From a virus, in the IMG/VR virus record IMGVR_UViG_3300032229_000533, positions 118,340-182,339 of that record: a stretch of DNA of 64,000 nt; one strand, 5' to 3'. Made by a program: the position numbers and the translations under genes. Shown one piece after another: positions 9,082-17,400 of this stretch (within the stretch, counting starts at the first letter, position 1; every line of letters starts with the position of its first letter). The notes under the pieces were generated by a model. It saw nothing but the letters and a program-made list of their open reading frames with translations, did no database searches and was not told the origin of the DNA.

Positions 9082-11097
9082 ATGAACGACTTAATGGACG
9101 ATGACGACAAAATGATGAGTAAAAAATCAAAATCATCAACAGATACAAACACACCTGTATTAGACAACTTCAGTAGAGACTTAAATAGCTTAGCTGAGGA
9201 AGGTAAACTTGACCCTGTTATTGGTCGTGACCGAGAGATTTTGAGAATCGCTCAGATTTTATCTCGTAGAAAGAAAAACAACCCAATTATCCTTGGTGAA
9301 CCTGGTTGTGGTAAAACCGCTCTTGTTGAAGGTTTGGCGATTAAAATTGTAAACGGGGAATGTCCTCGTAACTTGGTCGACAAACGTATTGTTAACCTTG
9401 ACCTGACTTCAGTTGTTGCTGGTACAAAGTACCGTGGACAATTTGAAGAACGTATGAAAGTTATCATTGAAGAACTTCAGGCAAACCCTAACATCATCGT
9501 ATTCATTGATGAGATTCACACATTGGTTGGTTCAGGGAATTCTTCAGGTTCAATGGATGGTTCAAACATATTCAAACCAGCACTTTCTCGTGGTGAACTT
9601 CAATGTATTGGAGCAACTACATTGGATGAATTCCGTAAGAACATTGAGAAAGATGGGGCATTGGAACGTAGATTCCAAAAAGTAATTGTTGAACCATCCT
9701 CAGTTGAAGAAACAATCCAAATCCTTAAGAATGTTCGTAACAAATACGAAAACTTTCACAAGGTAAACTATAGTGATGAAGTTATTGAAACTTGTGTAAA
9801 GTTGGCTGACCGTTACATTACTGACCGTGAATTCCCTGACAAAGCGTTTGACATCTTGGATGAGGTTGGAGCAAGAATGCAAACTGACCTAAAAGTTCCT
9901 GACATCATTGAAGAACTTAAAAAGAAAGCGGCGGACATCAAACAACAAAAAATTGATGTGGTTAAAAAACAAAACTATGAGCAGGCGGCTGAACTTCGTG
10001 ATAAAGAGAAGAAATTGTTGACCAAACTTGACCAAGAAAAAATTAAGTTTGAAGAACAATTGGCTAAAGAGAAACAAACCATCCTATTGGAACACGTATA
10101 CGATGTTGTTTCAAACATGACCAAAATCCCTGTTAGCAAAATGAGTGTTGATGACACCAAAGCTTTATTGGATTTGGACAAGAACTTGATTGACAAAGTT
10201 ATCGGTCAAAACAACGCGGTTGTTAAGATTGCAAAATCAATCAAAAGAAACCGTTTGGGTATTAAAGACCCTAACCGTCCAATTGGTTCATTTGTATTCT
10301 TGGGTTCAACAGGTGTTGGTAAAACATACTTGGCAAAACAATTGGCTAAGGAGATGTTTGGTTCTGAAGATTCACTTATCCGTGTGGATATGTCTGAATA
10401 CCAAGAAAAACATACCGTATCTAAATTGGTTGGGGCTCCTCCAGGTTATGTTGGATACGAAGAAGGTGGATTGTTAACTGAGAAAGTTAAAAACAAACCA
10501 TATTCAGTTATCTTGTTTGACGAGGTGGAAAAGGCACACAAAGATGTATTCACCATCTTACTTCAAATCTTGGATGATGGTCACGTTACGGATAGTTTGG
10601 GTCGTAAAATCAACTTCAAAAACACGTTGATTATCTTGACATCAAACTTGGGTGTTAAAAAACTACAGGACTTTGGAACAGGTATTGGTTTCTCTTCTAA
10701 CTCTTATAGTAACGAAGAGGCTAAGAAACAAATGTTGATGAAGGAAATGAAGAATTTCTTCTCCCCTGAGTTCTTAAACCGTATTGATGATACGATTGTA
10801 TTTAATTCATTGTCTCAAGAAGATATTAAAAAAATTACAGATATTGAATTGAAGAAATTGGTGTCTCGTCTTGTTGATATGAAATACAACATTACTTATG
10901 ATGAATCATTGGTTGAGTATTTGTCTAAGATTGGATTTGACGAATTGTACGGAGCTCGTCCATTGAAAAGAGCTATTCAAGATAAGGTTGAAGACCTATT
11001 GTCTGAAGAAGTTCTAACAGGTAAGATGATTGAGGGTAAAACCTATCTTATCAAAGTGGTGGATGAAAATGTGGTGGTCCAAAAGAAAGGACGATAA
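9082..11097 (+). CDS. ClpC/ClpA-type AAA+ unfoldase without N-domain
   Basis: A 671-residue two-ring Clp ATPase that unfolds proteins, normally for degradation by ClpP. Ring 1 has Walker A at 72-80 (GEPGCGKTA) and Walker B at 139-144 (IVFIDE). Ring 2 has Walker A at 408-415 (GSTGVGKT) and Walker B at 477-482 (VILFDE). Between them (about 286-314) is a UVR-type motif 'QQKIDVVKKQNYEQAAELRD', typical of ClpC. A GIGF tetrapeptide at 534-537 sits where ClpA/ClpC carry their ClpP-docking IGL/VGF loop. The usual N-terminal Clp_N repeats (about 150 residues) are missing; the first 25 residues are acidic and disordered-looking. A phage ClpP is encoded at 35686 and a UVR protein divergently at 8447. 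A short leader follows a Bacteroidota-like promoter. Confidence 0.92.
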   Translation: MNDLMDDDDKMMSKKSKSSTDTNTPVLDNFSRDLNSLAEEGKLDPVIGRDREILRIAQILSRRKKNNPIILGEPGCGKTALVEGLAIKIVNGECPRNLVDKRIVNLDLTSVVAGTKYRGQFEERMKVIIEELQANPNIIVFIDEIHTLVGSGNSSGSMDGSNIFKPALSRGELQCIGATTLDEFRKNIEKDGALERRFQKVIVEPSSVEETIQILKNVRNKYENFHKVNYSDEVIETCVKLADRYITDREFPDKAFDILDEVGARMQTDLKVPDIIEELKKKAADIKQQKIDVVKKQNYEQAAELRDKEKKLLTKLDQEKIKFEEQLAKEKQTILLEHVYDVVSNMTKIPVSKMSVDDTKALLDLDKNLIDKVIGQNNAVVKIAKSIKRNRLGIKDPNRPIGSFVFLGSTGVGKTYLAKQLAKEMFGSEDSLIRVDMSEYQEKHTVSKLVGAPPGYVGYEEGGLLTEKVKNKPYSVILFDEVEKAHKDVFTILLQILDDGHVTDSLGRKINFKNTLIILTSNLGVKKLQDFGTGIGFSSNSYSNEEAKKQMLMKEMKNFFSPEFLNRIDDTIVFNSLSQEDIKKITDIELKKLVSRLVDMKYNITYDESLVEYLSKIGFDELYGARPLKRAIQDKVEDLLSEEVLTGKMIEGKTYLIKVVDENVVVQKKGR

Positions 11098-11099
11098 TT

Positions 11100-11128
11100 A
11101 AAGGGGGATTTATTCCCCCTTTTTTTAT
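11100..11128 (+). terminator. Rho-independent terminator after the ClpC-like gene
   Basis: AAGGGGGA, a short loop and TCCCCCTT followed by seven T, starting three bases after the stop codon. Confidence 0.8.
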
Positions 11129-11135
11129 ATTTATT
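11128..11135 (+). promoter_or_regulatory. TATTTATT element, putative phage late promoter
   Basis: The element ends five bases before the ATG at 11141 and follows directly on the terminator of the preceding gene, so the next gene has its own start signal. Confidence 0.45.
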
Positions 11136-11140
11136 ATTTG

Positions 11141-11905
11141 ATGAAAGAACTAATCAGAAAAATATTGTTAGAAGCTGTTAAAGACGGTAAGGTTATCTGT
11201 GATAAATGTGGATGGTCTTGGGACATTTCTGATGGTGGTGATGACCTATATATGTGTCATAAGTGTGGTCATGATAACACACCCAAATCTCAATCTAACT
11301 TAAATAGATTATTGGAAAAATTCAAAATGAATTTTCCTGAAGAGTTAAGACCAAAGGTTGATATTATAGAAAAATTTGTGGTCAATTATATTCAGGACCA
11401 TAATTTTACAGTTAAGTTTCTTAACTCATGTTCTACAGGGTTTGCTGGTGTTAGAACAAAAGAACAAATCATTATTTGTTCACCAAATTCAATGTCAACT
11501 CTTGGTGATTTTATTTACACCATATTCCATGAAATAAGGCATGAGGAACAAATAGATAAAAATAGAATGGGATTAGATAATCCATTAACCGATTACGATT
11601 TAGATGATTTTGAAACATTATCTCAAAAATATTGGGAGTTAGAACTGGATGCCGACAGATTTGGAAAAGAAATGATTGCCAAACTTATTATTAAACTTGG
11701 GTTACCTATGGAAGTCGCAAAACAAAATTTAAGTTTATCTCAATATATTCAAAATTATCCTTTGGCGTCAAAAATGATTATGATGTCTTTACAACAAATT
11801 GTTAACGGAATTAAAGACATAAAAAAATCGGGTGGAGAATTTTCTGATATTCAAGACCACCCGATTGTTAAAAGACATTTAGATAAGTTGGAAAACTTGA
11901 TTTAA
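11141..11905 (+). CDS. Zinc-ribbon plus HEXXH metallopeptidase-like protein, capsid-targeting-like N-terminus
   Basis: About 254 residues from the ATG at 11141; an in-frame TTG three bases earlier is less likely. The start MKELIRKILLEAVKDG contains LLE before A, like T4 internal-protein leaders. Next comes a four-cysteine zinc-ribbon (CDKCGW ... CHKCGHD, about residues 20-45). The C-terminal domain has 'TIFHEIRHEEQ' (HEXXH) and, about 35 residues on, 'ELELDADRFG', which can supply the third zinc ligand as in gluzincin-like peptidases. It could be a virion-packaged protease acting on the host after injection or a maturation enzyme; the substrate is unknown. Confidence 0.75.
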   Translation: MKELIRKILLEAVKDGKVICDKCGWSWDISDGGDDLYMCHKCGHDNTPKSQSNLNRLLEKFKMNFPEELRPKVDIIEKFVVNYIQDHNFTVKFLNSCSTGFAGVRTKEQIIICSPNSMSTLGDFIYTIFHEIRHEEQIDKNRMGLDNPLTDYDLDDFETLSQKYWELELDADRFGKEMIAKLIIKLGLPMEVAKQNLSLSQYIQNYPLASKMIMMSLQQIVNGIKDIKKSGGEFSDIQDHPIVKRHLDKLENLI

Positions 11906-12741
11906 AAAACACTTCTTGTTCTCCAATCGTATTGCATTGACTTTTTGTAGTGTAATTTGTTTCCAAGATTTTCAATCATTTTTTTACCCATATCAATTCC
12001 GTTAAAAACATCTTCAACAACCACATACTCATGTTTTGTATGATAGTGGTAATATCCAATTGAAATATTGATACAAGAGAAGTTAAACTTACCTCTTAAA
12101 GCGTATACGTCAGTATAAGGATGAACCATGTATTCCATGTAGTTTTGGTCCATTCCTTCAGTCAATACTTTATCACAAGACTCAAAGAATTCTGAATCTC
12201 TGTCAAATAAAACTTGACCAAAACATCTTTCTGTTACCATCCAATTCTCAGGTGCGTCAAATTGAATTCCATACCCAACATTTGTAAAGAATTCTTCACT
12301 TGCTTTAAGTGAACCATGACAACCTGTTTCTTCAGATACGAAAAAGGCTGCTTTAACATTTGGTAATTCTTGTAGTAAAGTTAAACAAGCGAAAACACCG
12401 CATTTATCATCACCACCAATACCAGTTGGGTTTCCTTGGTCGTTATACGCTTTGTAAGATAGTTTTTTCTCTCCTTGAGCATTATCCAACATTTCTTCAC
12501 TAATGTTAATTGTGTCAATGTTGTGAACTGTGTCGGTATGGGAAATAACACATGGAAAATAAAAATCTTCAGGTAATTCTGATGATTCTTGTTTTGTTGC
12601 GTAAACGTTATTGTATTCATCAACAAAATGTGGAATATTATTTTCGGTTAACCAATTAACCAAAAACGCAACCATTCTTTCTTCTTGATATGTCTTAGTT
12701 GGAACGCTTAATACGTCCTTTAGTAGTTGTAAATTATTCAT
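11902..12741 (-). CDS. M20/M42-type zinc aminopeptidase-like protein
   Basis: A 279-residue co-catalytic zinc peptidase. The metal motifs are visible in order: H68-x-D70 (ISHTDTV), 'GIGGDDKCG' with D111/D112, the catalytic pair E137-E138 (FVSEETGCHGS), 'FDAPE' and a late histidine in 'YYHYHTKHEYV'. Family members trim peptides or deacylate amino acids in the cytoplasm; it might recycle peptides made by the phage or host Clp proteases, which is inference. It converges on the HEXXH gene with a four-base overlap. TATATTTG (12746-12753) lies four bases before the ATG, giving a predicted leaderless transcript. Confidence 0.85.
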   Translation of the reverse strand: MNNLQLLKDVLSVPTKTYQEERMVAFLVNWLTENNIPHFVDEYNNVYATKQESSELPEDFYFPCVISHTDTVHNIDTINISEEMLDNAQGEKKLSYKAYNDQGNPTGIGGDDKCGVFACLTLLQELPNVKAAFFVSEETGCHGSLKASEEFFTNVGYGIQFDAPENWMVTERCFGQVLFDRDSEFFESCDKVLTEGMDQNYMEYMVHPYTDVYALRGKFNFSCINISIGYYHYHTKHEYVVVEDVFNGIDMGKKMIENLGNKLHYKKSMQYDWRTRSVF

Positions 12742-12745
12742 GAAG

Positions 12746-12753
12746 CAAATATA
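12746..12753 (-). promoter_or_regulatory. TATATTTG promoter element
   Basis: Exact TAnnTTTG match, four bases from the ATG at 12741. Confidence 0.65.
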
Positions 12754-12765
12754 AGAAATTTATTC

Positions 12766-14580
12766 TTAAACTTCAAACAAATCAAATAATTGTGGTGAAT
12801 ATAATAAATTGTTGAAATTTTCTTCGGACAATTTTAATCTACGCATACCCTTGGATTGCTTTTCAAGCATAATAGTAAGTTTCATATCTTCTCGGTCAAA
12901 TCCTTCAACTTTAAATGAAACATTCTTATCAATAGGTAATTTATTCCATCTATTTAATCCAAATTTTTTAACAATTCTATTTCTAAACGCTAAAAACTCT
13001 TTAATTTTTTCTCCGCCAGCATCTTCATCCTCATCAAGTTTTTCTAAAATTTTTTCAAATCGTCTTTCAACAACATTATTGAATGCATTTGAATCAAAAT
13101 TATCATAATCTTGGTATTCATATGAATTTTCTTGCCAACCACCTAATCGTCCTGTACCTGAATATTCAACAATTTGATTAAACAAAGAGATTGCATCTAT
13201 TTTTGGTAATTGTAATCTTGTTGACCACATTAATAAGTTGGCTGCGGTTGTTGCAATTTGGTCATAATCTCTAACAAGTGTAAACCCAATTGACTCTAAA
13301 AAATTGTTAACTTCGTTCTCAATTGAATTTCTTGCGGTTGTTAACATCTCACTATTCTTTTCGGATGCATAATCACCAAGAATCCAATCCATTTCATCTT
13401 CAAATAAACTTAATAATGTTTCTGATAATTTAACTTTATAATCATCATTATCTAAATTAAATTCTTTTTCAGGTAATATTAATTCGGCAATTTCTTTTAA
13501 CTTTTCCTTATTTTCTTCATTAAGCTCACCATAGACTACATAACCTTGTTTAAAATCATCTTCAACAGTATATGAATCCATAAATTCATAACTACCATAA
13601 GTTGAATTAATGGCATTTAAAAACCATTGGTCATCTTCAGATATATCTAAAGTTTTAAAAAACTTGTCGTCTTCATCAAAATCAATTACAATAGTACTTT
13701 GACCTAATGGGTCTGAAGGTTTAACTTTAAGTATGGCATCGTCAGAATCCTCCAATTCACGATAATCAATTTTACCTCTGGTAAATGCTCTAAGGGCTTT
13801 AATAAATTCACCTGAACCTATTAATTCATCAATTAAGTCATTTTGATTTGGGAACGTTTCTCTTAAGTCTTCCAAAGAGACCAATCTATCTTGAGCGTTA
13901 TAAACTTCGGTTTTTCTATCTTCCGTGTTTCTATACAACGCCATTTTGGTATTTTCTTTTTTCTTAATGAAATAATATAACAAACCTGTTTTAATGTATT
14001 TTTCAAAATACCCTGAACTACCAGAACTAGCGGTACACCATTTGGTGTTTGCGCCATAATAACAAGATGCCGCATGAGATTTTGGTCTAATAACCAAAAC
14101 GTCATCATCTTCATATAATCTTTCTGCTTGAGATTTTAACTCTCTTTCTTTTTCTCTTTCAGTTTTCTTACTATCAACAACCTCCATCAAAGTTCTAATA
14201 AACTCAGGATTTTCATATTGGTTAATATCTTTAAATGACTTGGCAATTCCCACAATGTTTGGAACTACCACGTTTCTTTCCCTAAAAATTGTTTCAGCTT
14301 TCCAAATATCGTCTTCAGTTATTCTATTAACATTATTGTGGAACCATGGAATAACCATACTCAAAATGTCTCTAATTGCATCTTGTTGTGTGATATTAAG
14401 ACCACCTCTTTGTCCTGCAAGTTGCGGGATAATCTTTTCTAATTGTTTACCAATATAGTCAACGTATTTGTATCCTGTTGGGTCTACAGATAGCATACGG
14501 TCAATAAATGTACCATCATACTCAAACCTCTGTTTTAGACGTTTTGCAACATCTTCTTTTCTACCTTCTATTATTATCAC
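12766..14580 (-). CDS. WCT-family phage protein (large paralog)
   Basis: A 604-residue protein of unknown function, read here from a GTG at 14580. The N-terminus IIIEGRKEDVAKRL contains IIE before G and resembles the start of the 15597 paralog. The diagnostic block is at about 156-205: 'YEDDDVLVIRPKSHAASC', then YGANTKWCT (W181-C182-T183) and a hydrophobic 'GLLYYFI'. The same block occurs in the 15597 and 57199 genes. The C-terminal 370 residues are acidic and helical. Putative cysteine-based chemistry (C173, C182) is possible but unproven. A TATTTATA element is found about 20 bases upstream. Confidence 0.85.
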   Translation of the reverse strand: MIIIEGRKEDVAKRLKQRFEYDGTFIDRMLSVDPTGYKYVDYIGKQLEKIIPQLAGQRGGLNITQQDAIRDILSMVIPWFHNNVNRITEDDIWKAETIFRERNVVVPNIVGIAKSFKDINQYENPEFIRTLMEVVDSKKTEREKERELKSQAERLYEDDDVLVIRPKSHAASCYYGANTKWCTASSGSSGYFEKYIKTGLLYYFIKKKENTKMALYRNTEDRKTEVYNAQDRLVSLEDLRETFPNQNDLIDELIGSGEFIKALRAFTRGKIDYRELEDSDDAILKVKPSDPLGQSTIVIDFDEDDKFFKTLDISEDDQWFLNAINSTYGSYEFMDSYTVEDDFKQGYVVYGELNEENKEKLKEIAELILPEKEFNLDNDDYKVKLSETLLSLFEDEMDWILGDYASEKNSEMLTTARNSIENEVNNFLESIGFTLVRDYDQIATTAANLLMWSTRLQLPKIDAISLFNQIVEYSGTGRLGGWQENSYEYQDYDNFDSNAFNNVVERRFEKILEKLDEDEDAGGEKIKEFLAFRNRIVKKFGLNRWNKLPIDKNVSFKVEGFDREDMKLTIMLEKQSKGMRRLKLSEENFNNLLYSPQLFDLFEV

Positions 14581-14611
14581 CGTTGATTTTTATTATAAAT
14601 ACCAATTTTGT

Positions 14612-14641
14612 TTGGAATTTCCATATTTATTCTTACCTTTG
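14612..14641 (+). promoter_or_regulatory. Promoter of the phage tmRNA
   Basis: TTG (14612-14614), exactly 19 bases, then TACCTTTG (14634-14641), a full match to the flavobacterial TTG-N19-TAnnTTTG promoter. It implies a primary transcript starting about 100 bases before the mature tmRNA 5' end, so 5' processing is needed. Confidence 0.8.
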
Positions 14642-14747
14642 TATAAGAAATCACGGGTGACTCCCTTAATAGTTAAGGCTGACCTTAAGCATCTGACGTA
14701 TGTCTATACAGGGGGTGAAAGTGATTTTTTATCGTTCTTAAAATTAT

Positions 14748-15129
14748 GGGGGTGCATGGTATTGATTGGCATTGTTGGGGATAAGTGGCACGTCGGAGCT
14801 GAATTAACTTCGTTATCAACTGGTTTAAACAATCAAATGGCAATACTTTTGCTAAGCTTGCGGCTTTAGGTCTTACTAAAGAAGAAGCTGTTGTTACTAT
14901 CTAAGATAGGGAACAACAACGGGGTCGGTGAACATTAACCTAGCAACAGAAGTTCTTACAAAGGTGGAAAAATGACTAAACCCAAAATTGAGTCGTCCAT
15001 TGGTTATTAGTTTACGATGGTGAAGAACAAACTGAATATTTTGGAACATTAGAAAATGTTATCCTAAACGTGTAGTCATTTATTGTCAAAATGAGCAAGA
15101 CGAGGGTTCGAATCCCTCCACCTCCACCA
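14748..15129 (+). ncRNA. ssrA: Transfer-messenger RNA (tmRNA) with an atypical long tag
   Basis: One-piece tmRNA of 382 bases. The acceptor stem GGGGGTG (14748-14754) pairs fully with CACCTCC (15119-15125), followed by A and an encoded CCA. The T arm GAGGG-TTCGAAT-CCCTC matches the tmRNA consensus, and the 5' region (GTGGCACGTCGGAGC, CTTCGTTATCAACTGG) matches conserved tmRNA helices. The most likely tag frame resumes at GGC 14839 and ends at TAA 14902: it starts GNTFAKLAA, ends KEEAVVTI and is 21 residues long. It lacks the common ALAA end seen by ClpXP. A second GGGGGTG at 14711 lies in the leader. The RNA rescues stalled ribosomes and tags their products. Confidence 0.9.
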
Positions 15130-15133
15130 AATT

Positions 15134-15161
15134 AAGGGTTCCAAAACGGAACCCTTTTTTT
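15134..15161 (+). terminator. Terminator of the tmRNA gene
   Basis: AGGGTTCC, a short loop, GGAACCCT and seven T immediately after the encoded CCA. Confidence 0.85.
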
Positions 15162-15188
15162 ATTTATATTCTTTTATATATTTTAAAA

Positions 15189-15572
15189 ATGGGAACAAAT
15201 TGTAATATATGTAGTACTAATTGTTTTGGTAGAGAAGGTTACCATGGTAGTTGTTGTACTTTAGAAGATAGAGATTGGATTATAGGTCCTCACAACGACA
15301 CTAAAGAATTTACTGAAAGATTATCATCAAAATTAGGTAGAGAAATTCAAGAAGAAGAAATCTTTATAAATTACGATGAAGGGAGTAAATTATTTCCAAA
15401 TAAATCAACTTGGCAAAATCCTAAATCTTACCCTGCATTGAGAGTGGATTTTTTTCACCCAAGACTCCCATGTATTTTTTACAACACAAAAATCAAAGCA
15501 TGTACAATGTATGATATTCGTCCTAATACTTGTGAAAGATACGAATGTGATTACTTGGCAAATAATACATAA
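15189..15572 (+). CDS. YkgJ-type cysteine-cluster protein
   Basis: A 127-residue protein with a conserved cysteine pattern: CxxC-x3-C near the start (CNICSTNC), 'GSCC', and 'ACTMYDIRPNTCERYEC' near the C-terminus. This is the zinc/iron-chelating pattern of the YkgJ (UPF0153) family, whose biochemical role is poorly known. It starts 59 bases after the tmRNA and has a TATTTATA element in the leader. The distance from metabolic partners gives no clue to its role. Confidence 0.7.
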   Translation: MGTNCNICSTNCFGREGYHGSCCTLEDRDWIIGPHNDTKEFTERLSSKLGREIQEEEIFINYDEGSKLFPNKSTWQNPKSYPALRVDFFHPRLPCIFYNTKIKACTMYDIRPNTCERYECDYLANNT

Positions 15573-15585
15573 CCAATTACCAATA

Positions 15586-15593
15586 TATTTATT
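15586..15593 (+). promoter_or_regulatory. TATTTATT element, putative phage late promoter
   Basis: Three bases before the ATG at 15597. Confidence 0.45.
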
Positions 15594-15596
15594 TGT

Positions 15597-17105
15597 ATGA
15601 GATTAGCGCCAATCCTTATACAAGAGGGTCGTAAAGAAGATTTACGTAAAAAATACACTGAAAAATTCAAAGAATATCCAGAAAACTTGGATTTTATTTT
15701 AGGTATTGCCGATTTAGCCGATACTAATTTTAAGTACGGTGATTTTGTATTAAAAAATACACATCCAAATGCATCACCAGAAGAAGTTGAACACATTATA
15801 GACCTTGTTAAAGATTTTGACAGATTTCAACAAGCCTTAGAAGTTAAAGATATAAACAAGTATAATCTTTATCAGTTATCAAACGCATTAGACAAACACA
15901 AAGACACTTCAAAGTCACAACAAAAAAAATCATTTGACACATCAGGCGCCAAAAAAATATTTGAAGATAAAAATATTTTAATTGTTAGACCTTTAACTTA
16001 CGAAGCATCTTGTAAATATGGTTCAGGGACTAGATGGTGTACCACAATGGCGGGTCAACCATCTTATTTCAAAAATCATACCTCAGAAGACCAAGCATTA
16101 TATTACATTATTCTTAAAAACTTTAACCGAGACAACAAGTTTTACAAAATAGCAATACATAAGACACCAAATACTGAAACTTGGTATGATTCTTCAGATG
16201 AAAGAATGTCGGAAAGAGAAAAAGAAGTTTTTAACTTAGGTGCTCCAAAAGTAATTGAAACCATTAAAAACGATTATTCAGAATACATTAAAGAAAGAGG
16301 GCAATCATTTTTCAAAAAACTATTTGATTTTAATAATTACAAATTTGAAGATGTATCGTCGGCATTCAAAGGAACAAAAAATAAAATCGGTCTTGAGTTT
16401 CAAAAACCAGATATAGTTCCTGATATGCCAGGCCACGCAACAATGGAATTGAATATTTCTGTGGATGAGGAAAATATAGACCAATATTTAGTTATGATTA
16501 CTTATGATGTTGGTAATAAAATCAATTTTGATATTGGATATTCAGGTGATAATTTTGAAATTGAGCCTGAATTTGATTTTGGTATAGAAAACGTATCAAC
16601 TCGTTTCCAAATACCTGTAGGGTTTTTAACCAATCCATCTAATGAAAACATTAAATCATTCTTCAATGAACTTTGTTGGACAATCTCAAAACAAATTGTT
16701 TATAGAATGAAAAACAATAGTGAGTTCATGTCATCTATTCACGGTGGAAACGCTGTATGGTTACCAAATAGAATGAGTTATGGGTACACTTTCAAAAGAA
16801 AAGATTCTGGTTTAATTAAAAAACTTGTTGATTATTTAGATTCTAATAAAAAAGGAACAAAATTAGATTTTTTAGTTGATATCGGTTCTTTAGAAAAGAA
16901 AGATATTAACGGAAAACCGTTCTTTTCAAGAAAAAATGCAAATGATTGGCAGATACCGTCAGCTTATAGAGGTCAATATAGCGGTCTGTTTAATTCAGCA
17001 AAACTTGCAGGTATATTAGATTACGACAAAAAAGGTAATCAGTTTTATTTGAAAAAAGGTCCGAATTTTGAAGCGTTTAAGTCAGGACAATTAAGTGCAC
17101 TTTAA
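15597..17105 (+). CDS. WCT-family phage protein
   Basis: A 502-residue paralog of the 12766 and 57199 proteins. The N-terminus MRLAPILIQEGRKEDLRKKY has IQE before G and shares EGRKED with the 12766 product. The signature block lies at about 121-165: 'FEDKNILIVRPLTYEASC', YGSGTRWCT (W147-C148-T149) and 'ALYYIIL'. The C-terminal 250 residues show beta-rich segments (IGLEFQKPDIVPDMPG in part) without a recognised family. Function unknown; the leader-like start and late-type promoter suggest a virion protein. It ends in a four-base convergent overlap with the next gene. Confidence 0.85.
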   Translation: MRLAPILIQEGRKEDLRKKYTEKFKEYPENLDFILGIADLADTNFKYGDFVLKNTHPNASPEEVEHIIDLVKDFDRFQQALEVKDINKYNLYQLSNALDKHKDTSKSQQKKSFDTSGAKKIFEDKNILIVRPLTYEASCKYGSGTRWCTTMAGQPSYFKNHTSEDQALYYIILKNFNRDNKFYKIAIHKTPNTETWYDSSDERMSEREKEVFNLGAPKVIETIKNDYSEYIKERGQSFFKKLFDFNNYKFEDVSSAFKGTKNKIGLEFQKPDIVPDMPGHATMELNISVDEENIDQYLVMITYDVGNKINFDIGYSGDNFEIEPEFDFGIENVSTRFQIPVGFLTNPSNENIKSFFNELCWTISKQIVYRMKNNSEFMSSIHGGNAVWLPNRMSYGYTFKRKDSGLIKKLVDYLDSNKKGTKLDFLVDIGSLEKKDINGKPFFSRKNANDWQIPSAYRGQYSGLFNSAKLAGILDYDKKGNQFYLKKGPNFEAFKSGQLSAL

Positions 17106-17326
17106 GCTTTTTTAGATAATCTGCGAAAGTAGATATATAATCCAAAAAATACTGCCGCAACACAATACAACACGAAGTTGGCTTTCCATAAACTTCCTGT
17201 CCATAATATTAGTCCATACTGAACAGCATCGAACCCAAAAGGATTGAAGAATAGAGCTATCATTAAAAATAGTTGGGATAAGTTGTCTTGGAATATTCTT
17301 CTCCAAGTTCTGTTTTCTACTGTCAT
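17102..17326 (-). CDS. Small two-helix membrane protein
   Basis: A 74-residue protein with two predicted membrane helices, about 17-40 (FLMIALFFNPFGFDAVQYG) and 49-67 (ANFVLYCVAAVFFGLYIYF), and a positively charged C-terminus (RRLSKKA). No family recognised. An overlapping minus-strand frame of similar length exists, but this one has the more coherent membrane topology. Confidence 0.55.
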   Translation of the reverse strand: MTVENRTWRRIFQDNLSQLFLMIALFFNPFGFDAVQYGLILWTGSLWKANFVLYCVAAVFFGLYIYFRRLSKKA

Positions 17327-17389
17327 CTTCCATATATTACCGTTAAAAGTTTATGCCCAATGGACTTGGTAATCCATAATAAATATACT

Positions 17390-17397
17390 ATATTTGC
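17390..17397 (+). promoter_or_regulatory. TATATTTG promoter element
   Basis: Exact match, three bases before the ATG at 17401; leaderless transcript predicted. Confidence 0.65.
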
Positions 17398-17400
17398 GTA

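Noticed and set aside
14468-14869. A 133-codon plus-strand frame across the tmRNA promoter and 5' part
   Set aside because: It overlaps the start of the 12766 gene, the promoter and conserved tmRNA helices, and has no protein-like pattern.
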